Positions 7,796 through 16,932 of a stretch of DNA of 44,458 nucleotides are shown in pieces; position 1 is the first letter of the stretch, and the number at the start of each line of letters is the position of its first letter. The translations under genes and the position numbers were made by a program. Below the pieces are notes generated by a model. It had not been told where the DNA came from. It saw nothing but the letters and a program-made list of their open reading frames with translations, and did no database searches. Origin of the DNA: Rhizobiaceae bacterium (GTDB taxonomy: Bacteria > Pseudomonadota > Alphaproteobacteria > Rhizobiales > Rhizobiaceae); contig JARGOF010000047.1 in NCBI GenBank assembly GCA_029212415.1, positions 1 to 44,458 of the forward strand, written 5' to 3'.

Positions 7796-8692
7796 TTACG
7801 TCTCCCAATAGGGGCGGGGGCCGAACAGTTCCGACATATAGTCGACAAACACCCGCACCTTGGTCGGCAAAAACCGTCGGCTGGCATAGACGGCATGCAC
7901 CGCGACATTGCGCGATCCGCGATAGGCGGGCAGCACCGGAACAAGCCGTCCGGATTCGAGCTCTTCGGAGATGTCCCAGGTCGAGCGCAGGGCAATGCCC
8001 AGTCCGGCAATGACGCATTCGCGAATGACTTCACTGGAATTGGTGGCCAGCGGTCCGGCGGGCCGGTAGAGCAGGGGGCCGTCTGGGCCTTCCAGTTTCC
8101 ATGGATCATTGTTGTGCGGCGGCAGGCAGATATGCCGGTCGAGATCGTCAATGCTCTGCGGCATGCCGTGGGCCTCAATATAGCCGGGCGTGGCACACAG
8201 GATCCGCCGCACCGGCGCCAGCGTGCGGGCGACAAGGCTGGAATCGGACAATTCGCCAATGCGGATTGCCACATCAAAACCGTCCGCGACAATGTCGACG
8301 AACCTGTCGGACAGCACAAGATTGACCGACAGGTCAGGATTGGCGCCCATGAAGGCTTTCAGATGTGGTGCAATATGCATGCGGCCGAAGGAGGTCGGCG
8401 CGGAAATTTTCAACAGGCCGCGTGCCTGCTGGGAGCGTCTTGTAACAAATGCTTCGGCTTCCTCGATGCCCGCCAGCACGGCAACAATGCGCTCATGATA
8501 ACCCTGTCCTGCCTCGGTCAGGGATATCTGCCGGGTGGTGCGCTGGATAAGGCGTGTTCCAATGCGTTCTTCCAGTCGCCGCAGTCTTTTCGAAACAACG
8601 GCCGGCGACAGGCCCAACTCCCGCCCGGCCGCCGACAGGCTGCCGCAGGCAACCACTCTGGCAAAGATCTCAAGGTCATCAAATTTGTTCAT
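7796..8692 (-). CDS. LysR-family regulator divergent from glcD
   Basis: The 298-residue protein has a LysR helix-turn-helix at the N-terminus (FDDLEIFARVVACGSLSAAGRELGLSPAVVSKRLRRLEERIG) and an effector domain of the CrgA-like kind (LLKISAPTSFGRMHIAPHL, GLGIALRSTWDI). The frame continues 59 codons further upstream, but the ATG at 8692 gives the standard LysR start and has AGGGGAG in front of it. It is divergent from glcD. A T-N11-A dyad lies in the shared region, so control of the glc genes is the simplest reading. The stop codon lies just after that of the DUF3422 gene on the other strand. Confidence 0.94.
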   Translation of the reverse strand: MNKFDDLEIFARVVACGSLSAAGRELGLSPAVVSKRLRRLEERIGTRLIQRTTRQISLTEAGQGYHERIVAVLAGIEEAEAFVTRRSQQARGLLKISAPTSFGRMHIAPHLKAFMGANPDLSVNLVLSDRFVDIVADGFDVAIRIGELSDSSLVARTLAPVRRILCATPGYIEAHGMPQSIDDLDRHICLPPHNNDPWKLEGPDGPLLYRPAGPLATNSSEVIRECVIAGLGIALRSTWDISEELESGRLVPVLPAYRGSRNVAVHAVYASRRFLPTKVRVFVDYMSELFGPRPYWET

Positions 8693-8800
8693 GCATCCAA
8701 CTCCCCTGAAACCTGCTATCTTCCATGCTGACCTGCCTCTTTTACAAGATGTATGGTCCGTTAAGGCAGCAACATGCAACGGTAAATCGGCAGAGAGATA

Positions 8801-8830
8801 TTGACTGGTAAAGTATATTGACCAATTATA
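8801..8830 (+). promoter_or_regulatory. LysR box (T-N11-A dyad) and likely glcD promoter
   Basis: TGGT (8806-8809) and ACCA (8821-8824) are inverted and exactly 11 bp apart, giving the canonical LysR T-N11-A box. It lies in the 163-bp region between the divergent LysR gene and glcD. The motif ATATTGAC occurs at 8798 and again at 8815. TTGACT (8801-8806) with ATTATA (8825-8830) 18 bp later is a plausible -35/-10 pair for glcD, and would overlap the box. The box lies 32 to 50 bp upstream of the glcD ATG. Confidence 0.55.
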
Positions 8831-8855
8831 TGCCGATATGTGAACGGAGTGCCGG

Positions 8856-10352
8856 ATGACATCGCCCAAAATGCCAGAACCCTATGCCGAGGTTCTCGAA
8901 AGACGCGAGCAGATCGTTGCCGATCTCCGGGACATCGTTTCGGGTGAGGGTGTTGTCGATGCCACCAACGAAATGCGGGCCTTTGAAACCGATGGTCTGA
9001 CGGCCTATCGGCAATTGCCGCTGGTTGTGGTGCTGCCGCAAACCGTTGAGCAGGTGTCTTCGATTCTGCGTTATTGCCATGAAAACAAGATCAGGGTTGT
9101 CCCGCGCGGATCGGGCACCTCCCTTTCCGGCGGCGCATTGCCGCTGGAAGATGCGGTGCTGCTGGTGATGTCGCGCTTCAATCGGGTGCTGGATATCGAC
9201 TATCCCAACCGGGTTGCCGTGGTGCAGCCGGGTGTGACCAATCTCGGCATCACCAATGCGGTGGCGGGCAAGGGCTTTTATTATGCGCCCGATCCATCAT
9301 CGCAAATTGCCTGTTCCATCGGTGGCAATGTTGCGGAAAATGCCGGCGGCGTGCATTGCCTGAAATACGGACTGACGACAAACAATGTGCTCGGTGTGCA
9401 AATGGTGCTGATCACAGGAGAGGTCATTCGTCTTGGCGGACGCCATCTCGACAGCACCGGCTACGACCTTCTGGGATTGATCACCGGCTCAGAGGGCCTT
9501 TTGGCCGTGGTGACCGAAGTCACGGTCCGTATCCTGCAAAAACCCGAAACTGCACGGGCAATCCTCATTGGTTTTGCCTCCAGTGAAGATGCCGGTCAAT
9601 GCGTCGCCGATGTCATTGGCGCGGGCATTATCCCCGGCGGCATTGAAATGATGGACCGGCTGGCCATTCAGGCGGCAGAGGATTTTGTCCATGCCGGCTA
9701 TCCGCTCGGCGTGGAGGCTTTGCTGATCGTCGAACTCGATGGGCCGGAGGCCGAGGTGGCGTTTCTGATCAGCCGGGTGGTGGAGATTGCCAATCACAAC
9801 GGTGCGACCATGTCGCGCATATCGACAAGCGAAGAAGAGCGACAAACCTTCTGGGCCGGTCGCAAGGCGGCTTTCCCGGCCATTGGGCGCATTTCGCCGG
9901 ATTATTATTGCATGGACGGGACAATTCCCAGAAAGGCCCTGCCGAAAGTGCTGGCCGGCATGCGTGCCATGTCTGAAAAATACGGTCTGGCCGTTGCCAA
10001 TGTCTTCCATGCGGGCGACGGCAATCTGCACCCGCTCATCCTCTATGATGCCAACAAGCCTGGAGAATTGCAAAAGGCCGAGGATTTTGGCAGTGACATT
10101 TTGCGGCTCTGCGTGGAGGTCGGCGGTGTTCTGACCGGTGAGCACGGCGTGGGCGTTGAAAAACGCGACCTCATGCCTGCCATGTTCAGCAAGGATGATC
10201 TGGATCAGCAGATACGGGTGAAATGTGCCTTTGACGATCTGCATCTGCTCAATCCGGGCAAGGTCTTTCCCGAACTTCGCAATTGCGCCGAAATGGGCCG
10301 CATGCATATCTCGCGCGGTCAATTGCCGTTTCCCGACATTCCGCGATTTTAG
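8856..10352 (+). CDS. glcD: Glycolate oxidase subunit GlcD (FAD-linked)
   Basis: GlcD is the FAD-dependent catalytic subunit of membrane-associated glycolate dehydrogenase, which oxidises glycolate to glyoxylate. The 498-residue length matches the family (about 499). The FAD-binding PCMH domain shows PRGSGTSLSGG at residues 83-93 and CSIGGNVAENAGG near 150. The C-terminal oxidase domain shows HAGDGNLHP from His385 and TGEHGVGVEKRD near 428, both expected around the active site. A D-lactate dehydrogenase role is a formal alternative, but the glcE and glcF neighbours favour glycolate. It is the first gene of a four-gene run, with glcE 13 bp downstream. Confidence 0.96.
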   Translation: MTSPKMPEPYAEVLERREQIVADLRDIVSGEGVVDATNEMRAFETDGLTAYRQLPLVVVLPQTVEQVSSILRYCHENKIRVVPRGSGTSLSGGALPLEDAVLLVMSRFNRVLDIDYPNRVAVVQPGVTNLGITNAVAGKGFYYAPDPSSQIACSIGGNVAENAGGVHCLKYGLTTNNVLGVQMVLITGEVIRLGGRHLDSTGYDLLGLITGSEGLLAVVTEVTVRILQKPETARAILIGFASSEDAGQCVADVIGAGIIPGGIEMMDRLAIQAAEDFVHAGYPLGVEALLIVELDGPEAEVAFLISRVVEIANHNGATMSRISTSEEERQTFWAGRKAAFPAIGRISPDYYCMDGTIPRKALPKVLAGMRAMSEKYGLAVANVFHAGDGNLHPLILYDANKPGELQKAEDFGSDILRLCVEVGGVLTGEHGVGVEKRDLMPAMFSKDDLDQQIRVKCAFDDLHLLNPGKVFPELRNCAEMGRMHISRGQLPFPDIPRF

Positions 10353-10365
10353 GTGACTGCAATTC

Positions 10366-11598
10366 ATGGCTGACAACACACAAAACCCGGCGCTCCACCC
10401 CCGCGATGAAAAGGATGTCCTGGACGCCGTGCAATGGGCGATTTCGGAACGAACGCCCATTGAAGTGCGCGGCCACGGCTCGAAACAGACCATAGGGCGC
10501 CCCATGCAGGTGGCCCATTGTCTTGATCTGTCAGGCCTTACGGGCGTGACACTCTATGAGCCGGAGGAACTGGTCCTGACCGCAAAGGCGGGAACCGCTC
10601 TGGACGAGATCGAGGCCTTGCTGGCGAAGAACAATCAGGAACTGCAGTTCGAGCCGATGGATTATCGCCCATTGCTGGGCCTGAACAGCGCCGGACGGGG
10701 CACCATTGGCGGCGTGCTGGCGACAAACCTGTCGGGACCCCGGCGTCTCAAGGCAGGCGCTGCCCGTGATCATGTGCTGGGCATACGCGCGGTCACCGGA
10801 CGTGGTGATCTCATCAAGTCCGGCGGCCGTGTGGTCAAGAATGTCACCGGATATGATCTTTCCAGAGGCCTGTCCGGCTCCTGGGGCACGCTGGCAGCCT
10901 TTACCGAATTGACCTTCAAGGTCATGCCGCGCGCTGAAACACAGGAAACCCTCGTTGTCAGCAATCTTGACGACGCCGAGGCGGGCGATGTCATGGCGCG
11001 GGCCATGGGCTCAAACGCTGAAGTCTCTTCAGCGGCGCATCTGCCCGAAAGCGTCGCTGCGAAGTTTCTGGACGGCGGGCTTCCCGAAGGCGCAGCGACT
11101 GTCCTGCGGGTTGAAGGGTTTGCGCCTTCCGTAGATTACCGGCTTGGCAAATTGATCGAAGCTTTCAGCCCCATGGGTGAATGCCATCGACTGAATGCGC
11201 AATCCACCCGGGTGCTGTGGCAGGAAATCCGCGATGTCAAACCGTTCAGTGATGATACGGAGCGTGTCGTATGGCGGGTTTCCGTTGCACCCGGTGACGG
11301 GCACAAACTGGTGGCATCCCTGCGTTTGCATGCCGGCATCGATGCCTATTATGACTGGCAGGGTGGGCTTGTCTGGTTGCGTATGGAGGCTGATGGCGAA
11401 GCGGATCTGGTGCGTGCGTCAATCAGGGCGCTGGGCAGCGGCCATGCGACAATGATCCGTGCCAGCGGCAGCATGCGCAATGAATACCCCGTATTCGAGC
11501 CGCAAGAGGCGCCGCTTGCAGCGCTGACCCGCCGCCTCAAACAGCAATTTGATCCGGAATTTATCCTCAATCCAGGGCGCATGGGCATCGAGTTGTGA
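10366..11598 (+). CDS. glcE: Glycolate oxidase subunit GlcE (FAD-binding)
   Basis: The 410-residue protein resembles the N-terminal FAD-binding part of GlcD and is the second flavin subunit of the glycolate dehydrogenase complex. Visible features are RGHGSKQTIGRP near residue 37 (the PCMH loop), GRGTIGGVLATNLSGPRRLKAGAARDHVLG near 110-140 and GGRVVKNVTGYDLSRGLSGSWGTL near 148. TAGGTGA about 9 bases upstream of the ATG supports the start. It lies 13 bp after glcD and 51 bp before a DUF4870 gene. Confidence 0.95.
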   Translation: MADNTQNPALHPRDEKDVLDAVQWAISERTPIEVRGHGSKQTIGRPMQVAHCLDLSGLTGVTLYEPEELVLTAKAGTALDEIEALLAKNNQELQFEPMDYRPLLGLNSAGRGTIGGVLATNLSGPRRLKAGAARDHVLGIRAVTGRGDLIKSGGRVVKNVTGYDLSRGLSGSWGTLAAFTELTFKVMPRAETQETLVVSNLDDAEAGDVMARAMGSNAEVSSAAHLPESVAAKFLDGGLPEGAATVLRVEGFAPSVDYRLGKLIEAFSPMGECHRLNAQSTRVLWQEIRDVKPFSDDTERVVWRVSVAPGDGHKLVASLRLHAGIDAYYDWQGGLVWLRMEADGEADLVRASIRALGSGHATMIRASGSMRNEYPVFEPQEAPLAALTRRLKQQFDPEFILNPGRMGIEL

Positions 11599-11649
11599 TA
11601 AATTGGCGCAACGCCCACACCCAATTCACGAACGAGGGAGGAAAATCTG

Positions 11650-12057
11650 ATGAGCGAACAGCAGCCTGAAAGCCGACAACCGCAAAACCGGCAACCCCAA
11701 AACCAGGGCAATGATTCACAGAGCCTGATAGAGCCCGGTCAAAAGAATGCACAACTGGTTTACATTCTCTATCTTGTCAGCATGGCCATCGGCATCACGG
11801 TGCTCATCGGTCTGGTGTTTGCCTATGTGAACCGCGGCAAGTCCGAAGACTGGATCGATAGCCATTACACCTATGCGATCCGCACCTTCTGGATTGGCAT
11901 TGTCTATTCCATCATATGTCTGGTCCTGGCCTTTGTCGGCATAGGCTTCCTGCTGATGATTGCCGCTGCCGTCTGGTTCATTATCCGCTGTATCAAGGGC
12001 CTGCAGATCGTCGGCCGCAATGAGCCCATCGCCGATCCGCTTACCTGGCTCGTTTGA
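11650..12057 (+). CDS. DUF4870-like small membrane protein inside the glc operon
   Basis: The 135-residue protein has a hydrophilic Gln/Pro/Asn-rich N-terminus of about 30 residues with the near-repeat QPQNRQPQNQ. Three hydrophobic segments follow (LVYILYLVSMAIGITVLIGLVFAYV, FWIGIVYSIICLVLAFVGI and the overlapping GFLLMIAAAVWFIIRCIKGL). The DSHYTYAIRTFWIGIVYS part matches the DUF4870 pattern, in which a conserved His lies before the second membrane segment. A GGGAGG ribosome site precedes the ATG. Its function is unknown. It sits between glcE and glcF with gaps of 51 and 25 bp, so it should be co-transcribed with them. It could be a membrane partner, or simply a passenger. Confidence 0.85.
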   Translation: MSEQQPESRQPQNRQPQNQGNDSQSLIEPGQKNAQLVYILYLVSMAIGITVLIGLVFAYVNRGKSEDWIDSHYTYAIRTFWIGIVYSIICLVLAFVGIGFLLMIAAAVWFIIRCIKGLQIVGRNEPIADPLTWLV

Positions 12058-12082
12058 ACCGACACCATCAAGGACGCATTCC

Positions 12083-13402
12083 ATGCAGACACATTTCTCG
12101 GCCGCTCAGCTTGCCGATTCAGGCGTTGCCGAAGCCGAAAAGATATTGCGCAAATGCGTTCATTGCGGATTTTGCACGGCCACCTGCCCGACCTATGTGA
12201 CGCTGGGCAATGAGCTCGACAGCCCGCGTGGCCGGATCTATCTGATCAAGGACATGCTGGAAAATGATCGTCCGGCCGATGAGCAGATTGTCAAACATGT
12301 GGACCGCTGCCTGTCCTGTCTGGCCTGCATGACCACATGCCCTTCGGGTGTGCACTACATGCATCTGGTGGACCACGCCCGGGCGCACATCGAGAAGACC
12401 TATAAAAGACCGGTGCTCAACCGTTTGAACCGTGCCATGCTGGCCTGGGTTCTGCCTTTTCCCGAGCGCTTTCGCCTGGCTCTCAATCTGGCCCGGTTCG
12501 CCCGTCCCTTTGCAGGATTGTTCAAAAGAATGCCCGGTTTGCAGCCGGTCGGGGCGATGCTGGAATTGGCACCCGACAAAATTGCACCGCGTGAAATGCA
12601 GGTAGAAAAAGGCACCTACACGGCTGCGGGCAAGACGGCCGGACGTGTGGCCATCCTCGCAGGCTGCGCGCAATCGGTTCTTGAACCCGACACCAATGCT
12701 GCTGCCATTCGTTTGTTCAATCGTCTGAATGTGGAGGTGGTTGTCCCGGCGGGCGAAGGCTGCTGTGGTTCGCTGGTCCATCATATGGGCCGCGAGGAGC
12801 AGGCTCTGGCATCTGCGCGCCGCAATGTCGATGTGTGGATGCGCGAAGTCGGCAATGGTGGTCTCGATGCCATTATCATCACGGCCTCCGGCTGTGGGAC
12901 GACGATCAAGGATTACGGCTATATGCTGCGTGATGATCCGCTTTACGCCGAGAAAGCCGCTACAGTTTCGGCTTTGGCAAAGGATGTCACTGAATATCTG
13001 GCAACGCTTGAAATGCCCGCACCCGTGATTGAAACCGGCCTGAGCGTTGCCTACCACTCAGCCTGTTCCCTGCAGCATGGGCAAAAAATCACCCGTCAGC
13101 CGAAAGACCTTTTGAAGGCGGCGGGCTTCGATGTGCGCGAACCGGCTGAAGGCCATTTGTGCTGTGGCTCGGCCGGAACCTACAACATCATGCAGTCGGA
13201 GATTGCGCTCAGCCTGCGCGACCGCAAGGTCGGCAATATCGAAGCAACCGGCGCCGATCTGGTCGCCGCCGGCAATGTCGGCTGCCTCACCCAGATCGCC
13301 CAGGGCAGCGCTCTGCCGATGGTTCATACCGTCAAACTGCTCGACTGGGCCTATGGCGGACCAAAGCCTGAAGAGTTGCAAGGCATTGCCGAAAAAGTGT
13401 GA
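12083..13402 (+). CDS. glcF: Glycolate oxidase iron-sulfur subunit GlcF
   Basis: GlcF passes electrons from the flavin subunits towards quinone. The 439-residue product has two ferredoxin-type Cys clusters, C25-x2-C28-x2-C31-x3-C35 and C76-x2-C79-x2-C82-x3-C86, each followed by Pro, for two 4Fe-4S centres. Two CCG domains follow, with Cys pairs at 227/228 (GEGCCGSLVHHMG) and 360/361 (HLCCGSAGTYN). The frame is open upstream through the previous gene. The ATG at 12083 gives the normal GlcF start and has AAGGAC in front. It ends 24 bp from the convergent hisG stop, with no terminator visible between. Confidence 0.96.
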   Translation: MQTHFSAAQLADSGVAEAEKILRKCVHCGFCTATCPTYVTLGNELDSPRGRIYLIKDMLENDRPADEQIVKHVDRCLSCLACMTTCPSGVHYMHLVDHARAHIEKTYKRPVLNRLNRAMLAWVLPFPERFRLALNLARFARPFAGLFKRMPGLQPVGAMLELAPDKIAPREMQVEKGTYTAAGKTAGRVAILAGCAQSVLEPDTNAAAIRLFNRLNVEVVVPAGEGCCGSLVHHMGREEQALASARRNVDVWMREVGNGGLDAIIITASGCGTTIKDYGYMLRDDPLYAEKAATVSALAKDVTEYLATLEMPAPVIETGLSVAYHSACSLQHGQKITRQPKDLLKAAGFDVREPAEGHLCCGSAGTYNIMQSEIALSLRDRKVGNIEATGADLVAAGNVGCLTQIAQGSALPMVHTVKLLDWAYGGPKPEELQGIAEKV

Positions 13403-13426
13403 CGGGCCTTTCGGCAGAGGAGCGCG

Positions 13427-14131
13427 TCAGGCTGAAATCGTCTGTATTTTCTGGACGATATCGTCCAGCAGCGTCTCGTCCGGAGCCGACCGGACATCGC
13501 TGCGCGAACGGACCAGGCAGGCCTCCGACTCCAGGATAATGCCGTCGGAGAGAATTTTCAGATGATTGGCCAGCAGGGTGGAGCCGGTGGAGGTGATGTC
13601 GACGATGATATCAGCCTGGCCCGAGGCCGGGGCCCCCTCGGTCGCGCCCAGGCTCTCGACAATGCGATAGACCTGAATGCCGTGCTGGGCGGAAAAAAAC
13701 TGCTGGGTCAGCCGCCAGTATTTTGTGGCAATGCGCAGACGGCGTCCATGACGGGCGCGAAAATCCGCAGCCACGTCGCCGAGGTCAGCCATGGTATCAA
13801 CATCGATCCACACGTCTGGAACCGCCACAACCACATCGGCATGGCCAAAGCCGAGGCGGGCGCAAAACGTCACGCGTTCATCTGCGGCACTGAGGTCTTC
13901 ACGCACCAGGTCTTCGCCGGTGACCCCCATATCAATATTGCCATTGCCCAGTTCCCGGGCGATTTCCCCGGCTGACAGAAATGCGACCTCAGCCCCATCC
14001 ATGCCTGTGATCACACCGCGATAGGACCGCTCATTGCCGATATTGACGATCTCCAGTCCGGCGCGGGCAAAGATTGCCATGGCATCGTCTTTCATGCGGC
14101 CCTTTGACGGCAGCGCGATGGTCACACTCAT
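13427..14131 (-). CDS. hisG: ATP phosphoribosyltransferase, short form (histidine synthesis)
   Basis: HisG condenses ATP and PRPP in the first step of histidine synthesis. At 234 residues it is the short form, which lacks the C-terminal regulatory domain and needs HisZ. The N-terminus is [22 protein letters not shown], and the PRPP-binding loop appears as [13 protein letters not shown] near residue 175. The start overlaps the end of hisZ by 4 bp (ATGA), which suggests coupled, stoichiometric synthesis of the two subunits. It is the last gene of hisS-hisZ-hisG. Confidence 0.96.
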   Translation of the reverse strand: MSVTIALPSKGRMKDDAMAIFARAGLEIVNIGNERSYRGVITGMDGAEVAFLSAGEIARELGNGNIDMGVTGEDLVREDLSAADERVTFCARLGFGHADVVVAVPDVWIDVDTMADLGDVAADFRARHGRRLRIATKYWRLTQQFFSAQHGIQVYRIVESLGATEGAPASGQADIIVDITSTGSTLLANHLKILSDGIILESEACLVRSRSDVRSAPDETLLDDIVQKIQTISA

Positions 14132-15258
14132 TGCGACGGCCTTTCAGACTTGACGGCTCTGGCTGCCGCAATGCGATCCAGCCACAGGGAGAAGCCGACA
14201 GAGGGTATGGCCGCTTTTGCACCCAGAAGTGTCAGCAGGCGGTCAAAGCGACCGCCACCGGCAAGCACGGCGCCCTGCGCCGACATTTCGAAGACAAGGC
14301 CGGTATAATAGTCAAGCGGTCGGCCAAAGGCAGCCCGGTAGCGTGAGGAGGACAGGTCAAAGCCTGCCTTTTCCAGCGCCTGCACCCGTGCATTGAAAAT
14401 GTTCAGCGCTGCATCAAGGTCCAGCCCGGCAATGCGGGAAAACGCTGCCAGCGCATCGGCTGCATCCCGCATCGGTGTATCCAGCGCCAGAAAGGTTTTG
14501 AGCACATCGAGTGCCTTGGCATCCAGACGCGCATTGGACAATCGTGCTTTTTGCACAAGACGATGGGCAATTTCGGCCGGTGTCCGGCTGGCATTGGTCA
14601 TATAGCCGGTGGCGACCATCTGCCTGTCAATCAGTTCGGTCAATCCGGCCTCGTCGCCGCTGTCCAGCAGCGCAGCGACTCTGTCATCAATCCCCGGTAC
14701 CTTGCCGGAGGCCTGCGACAGGCTTTGCAGCAGGCTATCCAGGAGCGCCGGATCACCGAATGCGTGGATCAACCGGCTCTGCCATCCATCTGGTAGGCCG
14801 AGTGCCGCAACCACGGCTTCAAAGACGGTCTGGTCACCCAATGTCGTATGCAGTTCAATGCCGGGCAACAGCGCTGTCAGCGTGTCGCTGGCATCGCGGA
14901 TGGCATGGGCGTCGGCTTTGGCAATGTCCGCATCGCCGAGGTCTTCGATGCCGGCCTGATAGAACTCGTTTTCTCCATCACGGCGCTGGCGAAACACCTG
15001 CCCCAGATAGGCATAGCGCTGCGGTGTCCCGGATGCAGTCTCGATATGGCGCAGACATACGGGAATGGTGAATTCCGGCCGCAGGCAAAGGCTTTCTCCA
15101 GTCTCGCTTTCGGTCAGGAAAATCCGCCGCCGCAAATCCTCTCCGGCCATATCCAGAAACGGATCGGCAGGCTGTATGACGGGTATATGGACGGGCAGGG
15201 CCTTGCGCTGCGCAAACAGCGTCATGATATCGTCGGCAAATTTCGGCTGGTTGAGCAT
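14128..15258 (-). CDS. hisZ: ATP phosphoribosyltransferase regulatory subunit
   Basis: HisZ is a catalytically dead relative of histidyl-tRNA synthetase that forms a hetero-octamer with short HisG and carries histidine feedback control. The 376-residue product keeps the class II synthetase core: a strand with [17 protein letters not shown] near residue 57, [27 protein letters not shown] near 80-106, and the late motif [26 protein letters not shown] near 312. It starts 2 bp after hisS ends and overlaps hisG by 4 bp. Confidence 0.95.
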   Translation of the reverse strand: MLNQPKFADDIMTLFAQRKALPVHIPVIQPADPFLDMAGEDLRRRIFLTESETGESLCLRPEFTIPVCLRHIETASGTPQRYAYLGQVFRQRRDGENEFYQAGIEDLGDADIAKADAHAIRDASDTLTALLPGIELHTTLGDQTVFEAVVAALGLPDGWQSRLIHAFGDPALLDSLLQSLSQASGKVPGIDDRVAALLDSGDEAGLTELIDRQMVATGYMTNASRTPAEIAHRLVQKARLSNARLDAKALDVLKTFLALDTPMRDAADALAAFSRIAGLDLDAALNIFNARVQALEKAGFDLSSSRYRAAFGRPLDYYTGLVFEMSAQGAVLAGGGRFDRLLTLLGAKAAIPSVGFSLWLDRIAAARAVKSERPSQ

Positions 15259-15260
15259 GG

Positions 15261-16781
15261 TCAGTGTGCCTTGCGATCCCCGGCTTGAATGGCGAGTATC
15301 TTTTGAACTTCGCCAACAAGATCATCTTCCGGCACGGAAATCTGGGCAGGCCTTTCGGCACGCCAGGCGGCATTGTCCTCGATCTCGCCTGACAGGCGCT
15401 TGCCTTCCAGCAGATCCTTGATCTGCACGGTGCCTTCTTCCCGTTCCTGCGAACCCTGAATGATGGCGATCGGGCTGCCGCGGCGATCCGCATATTGCAA
15501 TTGCTTGCCGAAATTTTTCGGGTTGCCCTGATACATTTCGGCGCGAATGCCTGCCTTGCGCAAGGCGCTGACAAAGCGTTGGTAATGTCCCATGCTTTGG
15601 GTGTCGCGATCCATGACGCACACAATGATCGGTGCAGCCACGTCGTCCTGCCCCAGTTTTCCAAGGTTTTTCAACGCCGTCATCAGCCGCGAGACACCGA
15701 TTGAAAAGCCTGTTGCCGGAACAGGCTGGCCCATGAAACGGGACACAAGCCCATCGTAACGACCGCCGCCACCGACCGAGCCGAACTGAACGCTGATGCC
15801 CTTTTCGTTGGTCACATCGAAGAGCAATTCGGCCTCATAGACCGGGCCGGTGTAATATTCGAGGCCGCGGACCACAGAAGGGTCGATCTTGATGCGCGTG
15901 TCATCATAGTCAGCGGCTGCAAACAGCGAGGCCATCTGTGACAATTCCGAAATGCCTTCAACGCCTCGGGCGCTGCCATCGCCAACGGTGGCGGTGAGAT
16001 TGCCTATGGTTTCAGCGCCATTGGCACCGGCTGCTTCCACGAAGCCAATAACGCGATCTATTGCGGCCTTGTCCAGACCGGCACCCTTGGTAAAATCACC
16101 GCTTTCATCCTTGCGACCATCGCCAAGCAGAAGACGCACGCCTTCAACACCGAATTTGTCCAGCTTGTCGATAGCGCGCAAAACCGACAAACGCGTGTCT
16201 GCATGGTCGTCGCCGCTAATCCCGATTGTCTCCATCACGCCATCGAGAACCTTGCGATTGTTGACGCGAATGACATAGTCACCCCGGCCAATACCCAGCG
16301 CTTCCATCGTATCGGCCATCATCATGCACATTTCGGCGTCGGCCTGCACGCCGGGCGCGCCCACCGTATCGGCGTCAAATTGCATGAATTGCCTGAAGCG
16401 GCCGGGTCCCGGTTTTTCATTGCGAAAAACCCAACCGGCGCGATAGGTGCGGTAGGGAAGCTGAATCGTATTGAAATTTTCAGCCACATGACGCGCCAGC
16501 GGCGCTGTCAGATCATAGCGAAGGCTCATCCACTGATCATCGTCATCGGTCAGCGAAAACACACCTTCGTTCGGCCGGTCGCTGTCGGGCAGAAACTTGC
16601 CCAGCGCATCGGTATATTCGAACATCGGTGTCTCGACAGGATCGAACCCGTAGAGTTCATAGACCTTTCGAATATTGGCCACCATCTCGTCGGTGGCGCG
16701 GATGTCCTCGGGCGAACGATCTGCAAAGCCGCGTGGCAGGCGGGCTTTCAATTTTTGCGGTTTTTTCTTTTTCTCGCCCAT
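15261..16781 (-). CDS. hisS: Histidyl-tRNA synthetase
   Basis: HisRS charges tRNA-His. The 506-residue protein is a class II synthetase: motif 1 around [17 protein letters not shown], motif 2 around [20 protein letters not shown], the histidine loops [14 protein letters not shown] and [11 protein letters not shown], and an anticodon-binding C-terminus. It is about 80 residues longer than the E. coli enzyme and has an insert-like stretch with [16 protein letters not shown] in the middle. That fits the divergent HisRS described in alphaproteobacteria whose tRNA-His lacks G-1. A Lys-rich start ([19 protein letters not shown]) precedes the core. It is the first gene of hisS-hisZ-hisG. Confidence 0.96.
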   Translation of the reverse strand: MGEKKKKPQKLKARLPRGFADRSPEDIRATDEMVANIRKVYELYGFDPVETPMFEYTDALGKFLPDSDRPNEGVFSLTDDDDQWMSLRYDLTAPLARHVAENFNTIQLPYRTYRAGWVFRNEKPGPGRFRQFMQFDADTVGAPGVQADAEMCMMMADTMEALGIGRGDYVIRVNNRKVLDGVMETIGISGDDHADTRLSVLRAIDKLDKFGVEGVRLLLGDGRKDESGDFTKGAGLDKAAIDRVIGFVEAAGANGAETIGNLTATVGDGSARGVEGISELSQMASLFAAADYDDTRIKIDPSVVRGLEYYTGPVYEAELLFDVTNEKGISVQFGSVGGGGRYDGLVSRFMGQPVPATGFSIGVSRLMTALKNLGKLGQDDVAAPIIVCVMDRDTQSMGHYQRFVSALRKAGIRAEMYQGNPKNFGKQLQYADRRGSPIAIIQGSQEREEGTVQIKDLLEGKRLSGEIEDNAAWRAERPAQISVPEDDLVGEVQKILAIQAGDRKAH

Positions 16782-16932
16782 GGTGCAGTGTCCGGCATTG
16801 CTGGTTGGTCAGTTGGCTGATTGCATGATTTGCAAAACGCCGACTTCGTAACCCATTGACCGCATGGCAGCAAGGCACATTGTCTTTTCAGCCGGTGCAA
16901 TGAAAGCCACAGGCGTCATGCGTCGGCGGTGA

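Noticed and set aside
6916..8319. A 467-codon minus-strand open frame spanning DUF3422 and the LysR gene.
   Set aside because: It is antisense to DUF3422 in one half and out of frame with the LysR gene in the other; its composition is low-quality and rich in Cys, Arg and Pro.
12119..13057. A 312-codon minus-strand open frame antisense to glcF.
   Set aside because: glcF shows full Cys motifs in the sense frame, so the antisense frame is a shadow.
16809..16919. A 36-codon minus-strand ORF between tag and hisS.
   Set aside because: There is no ribosome site, no coupling to tag and no His-rich codon run; I could not support a gene or a hisS leader peptide.
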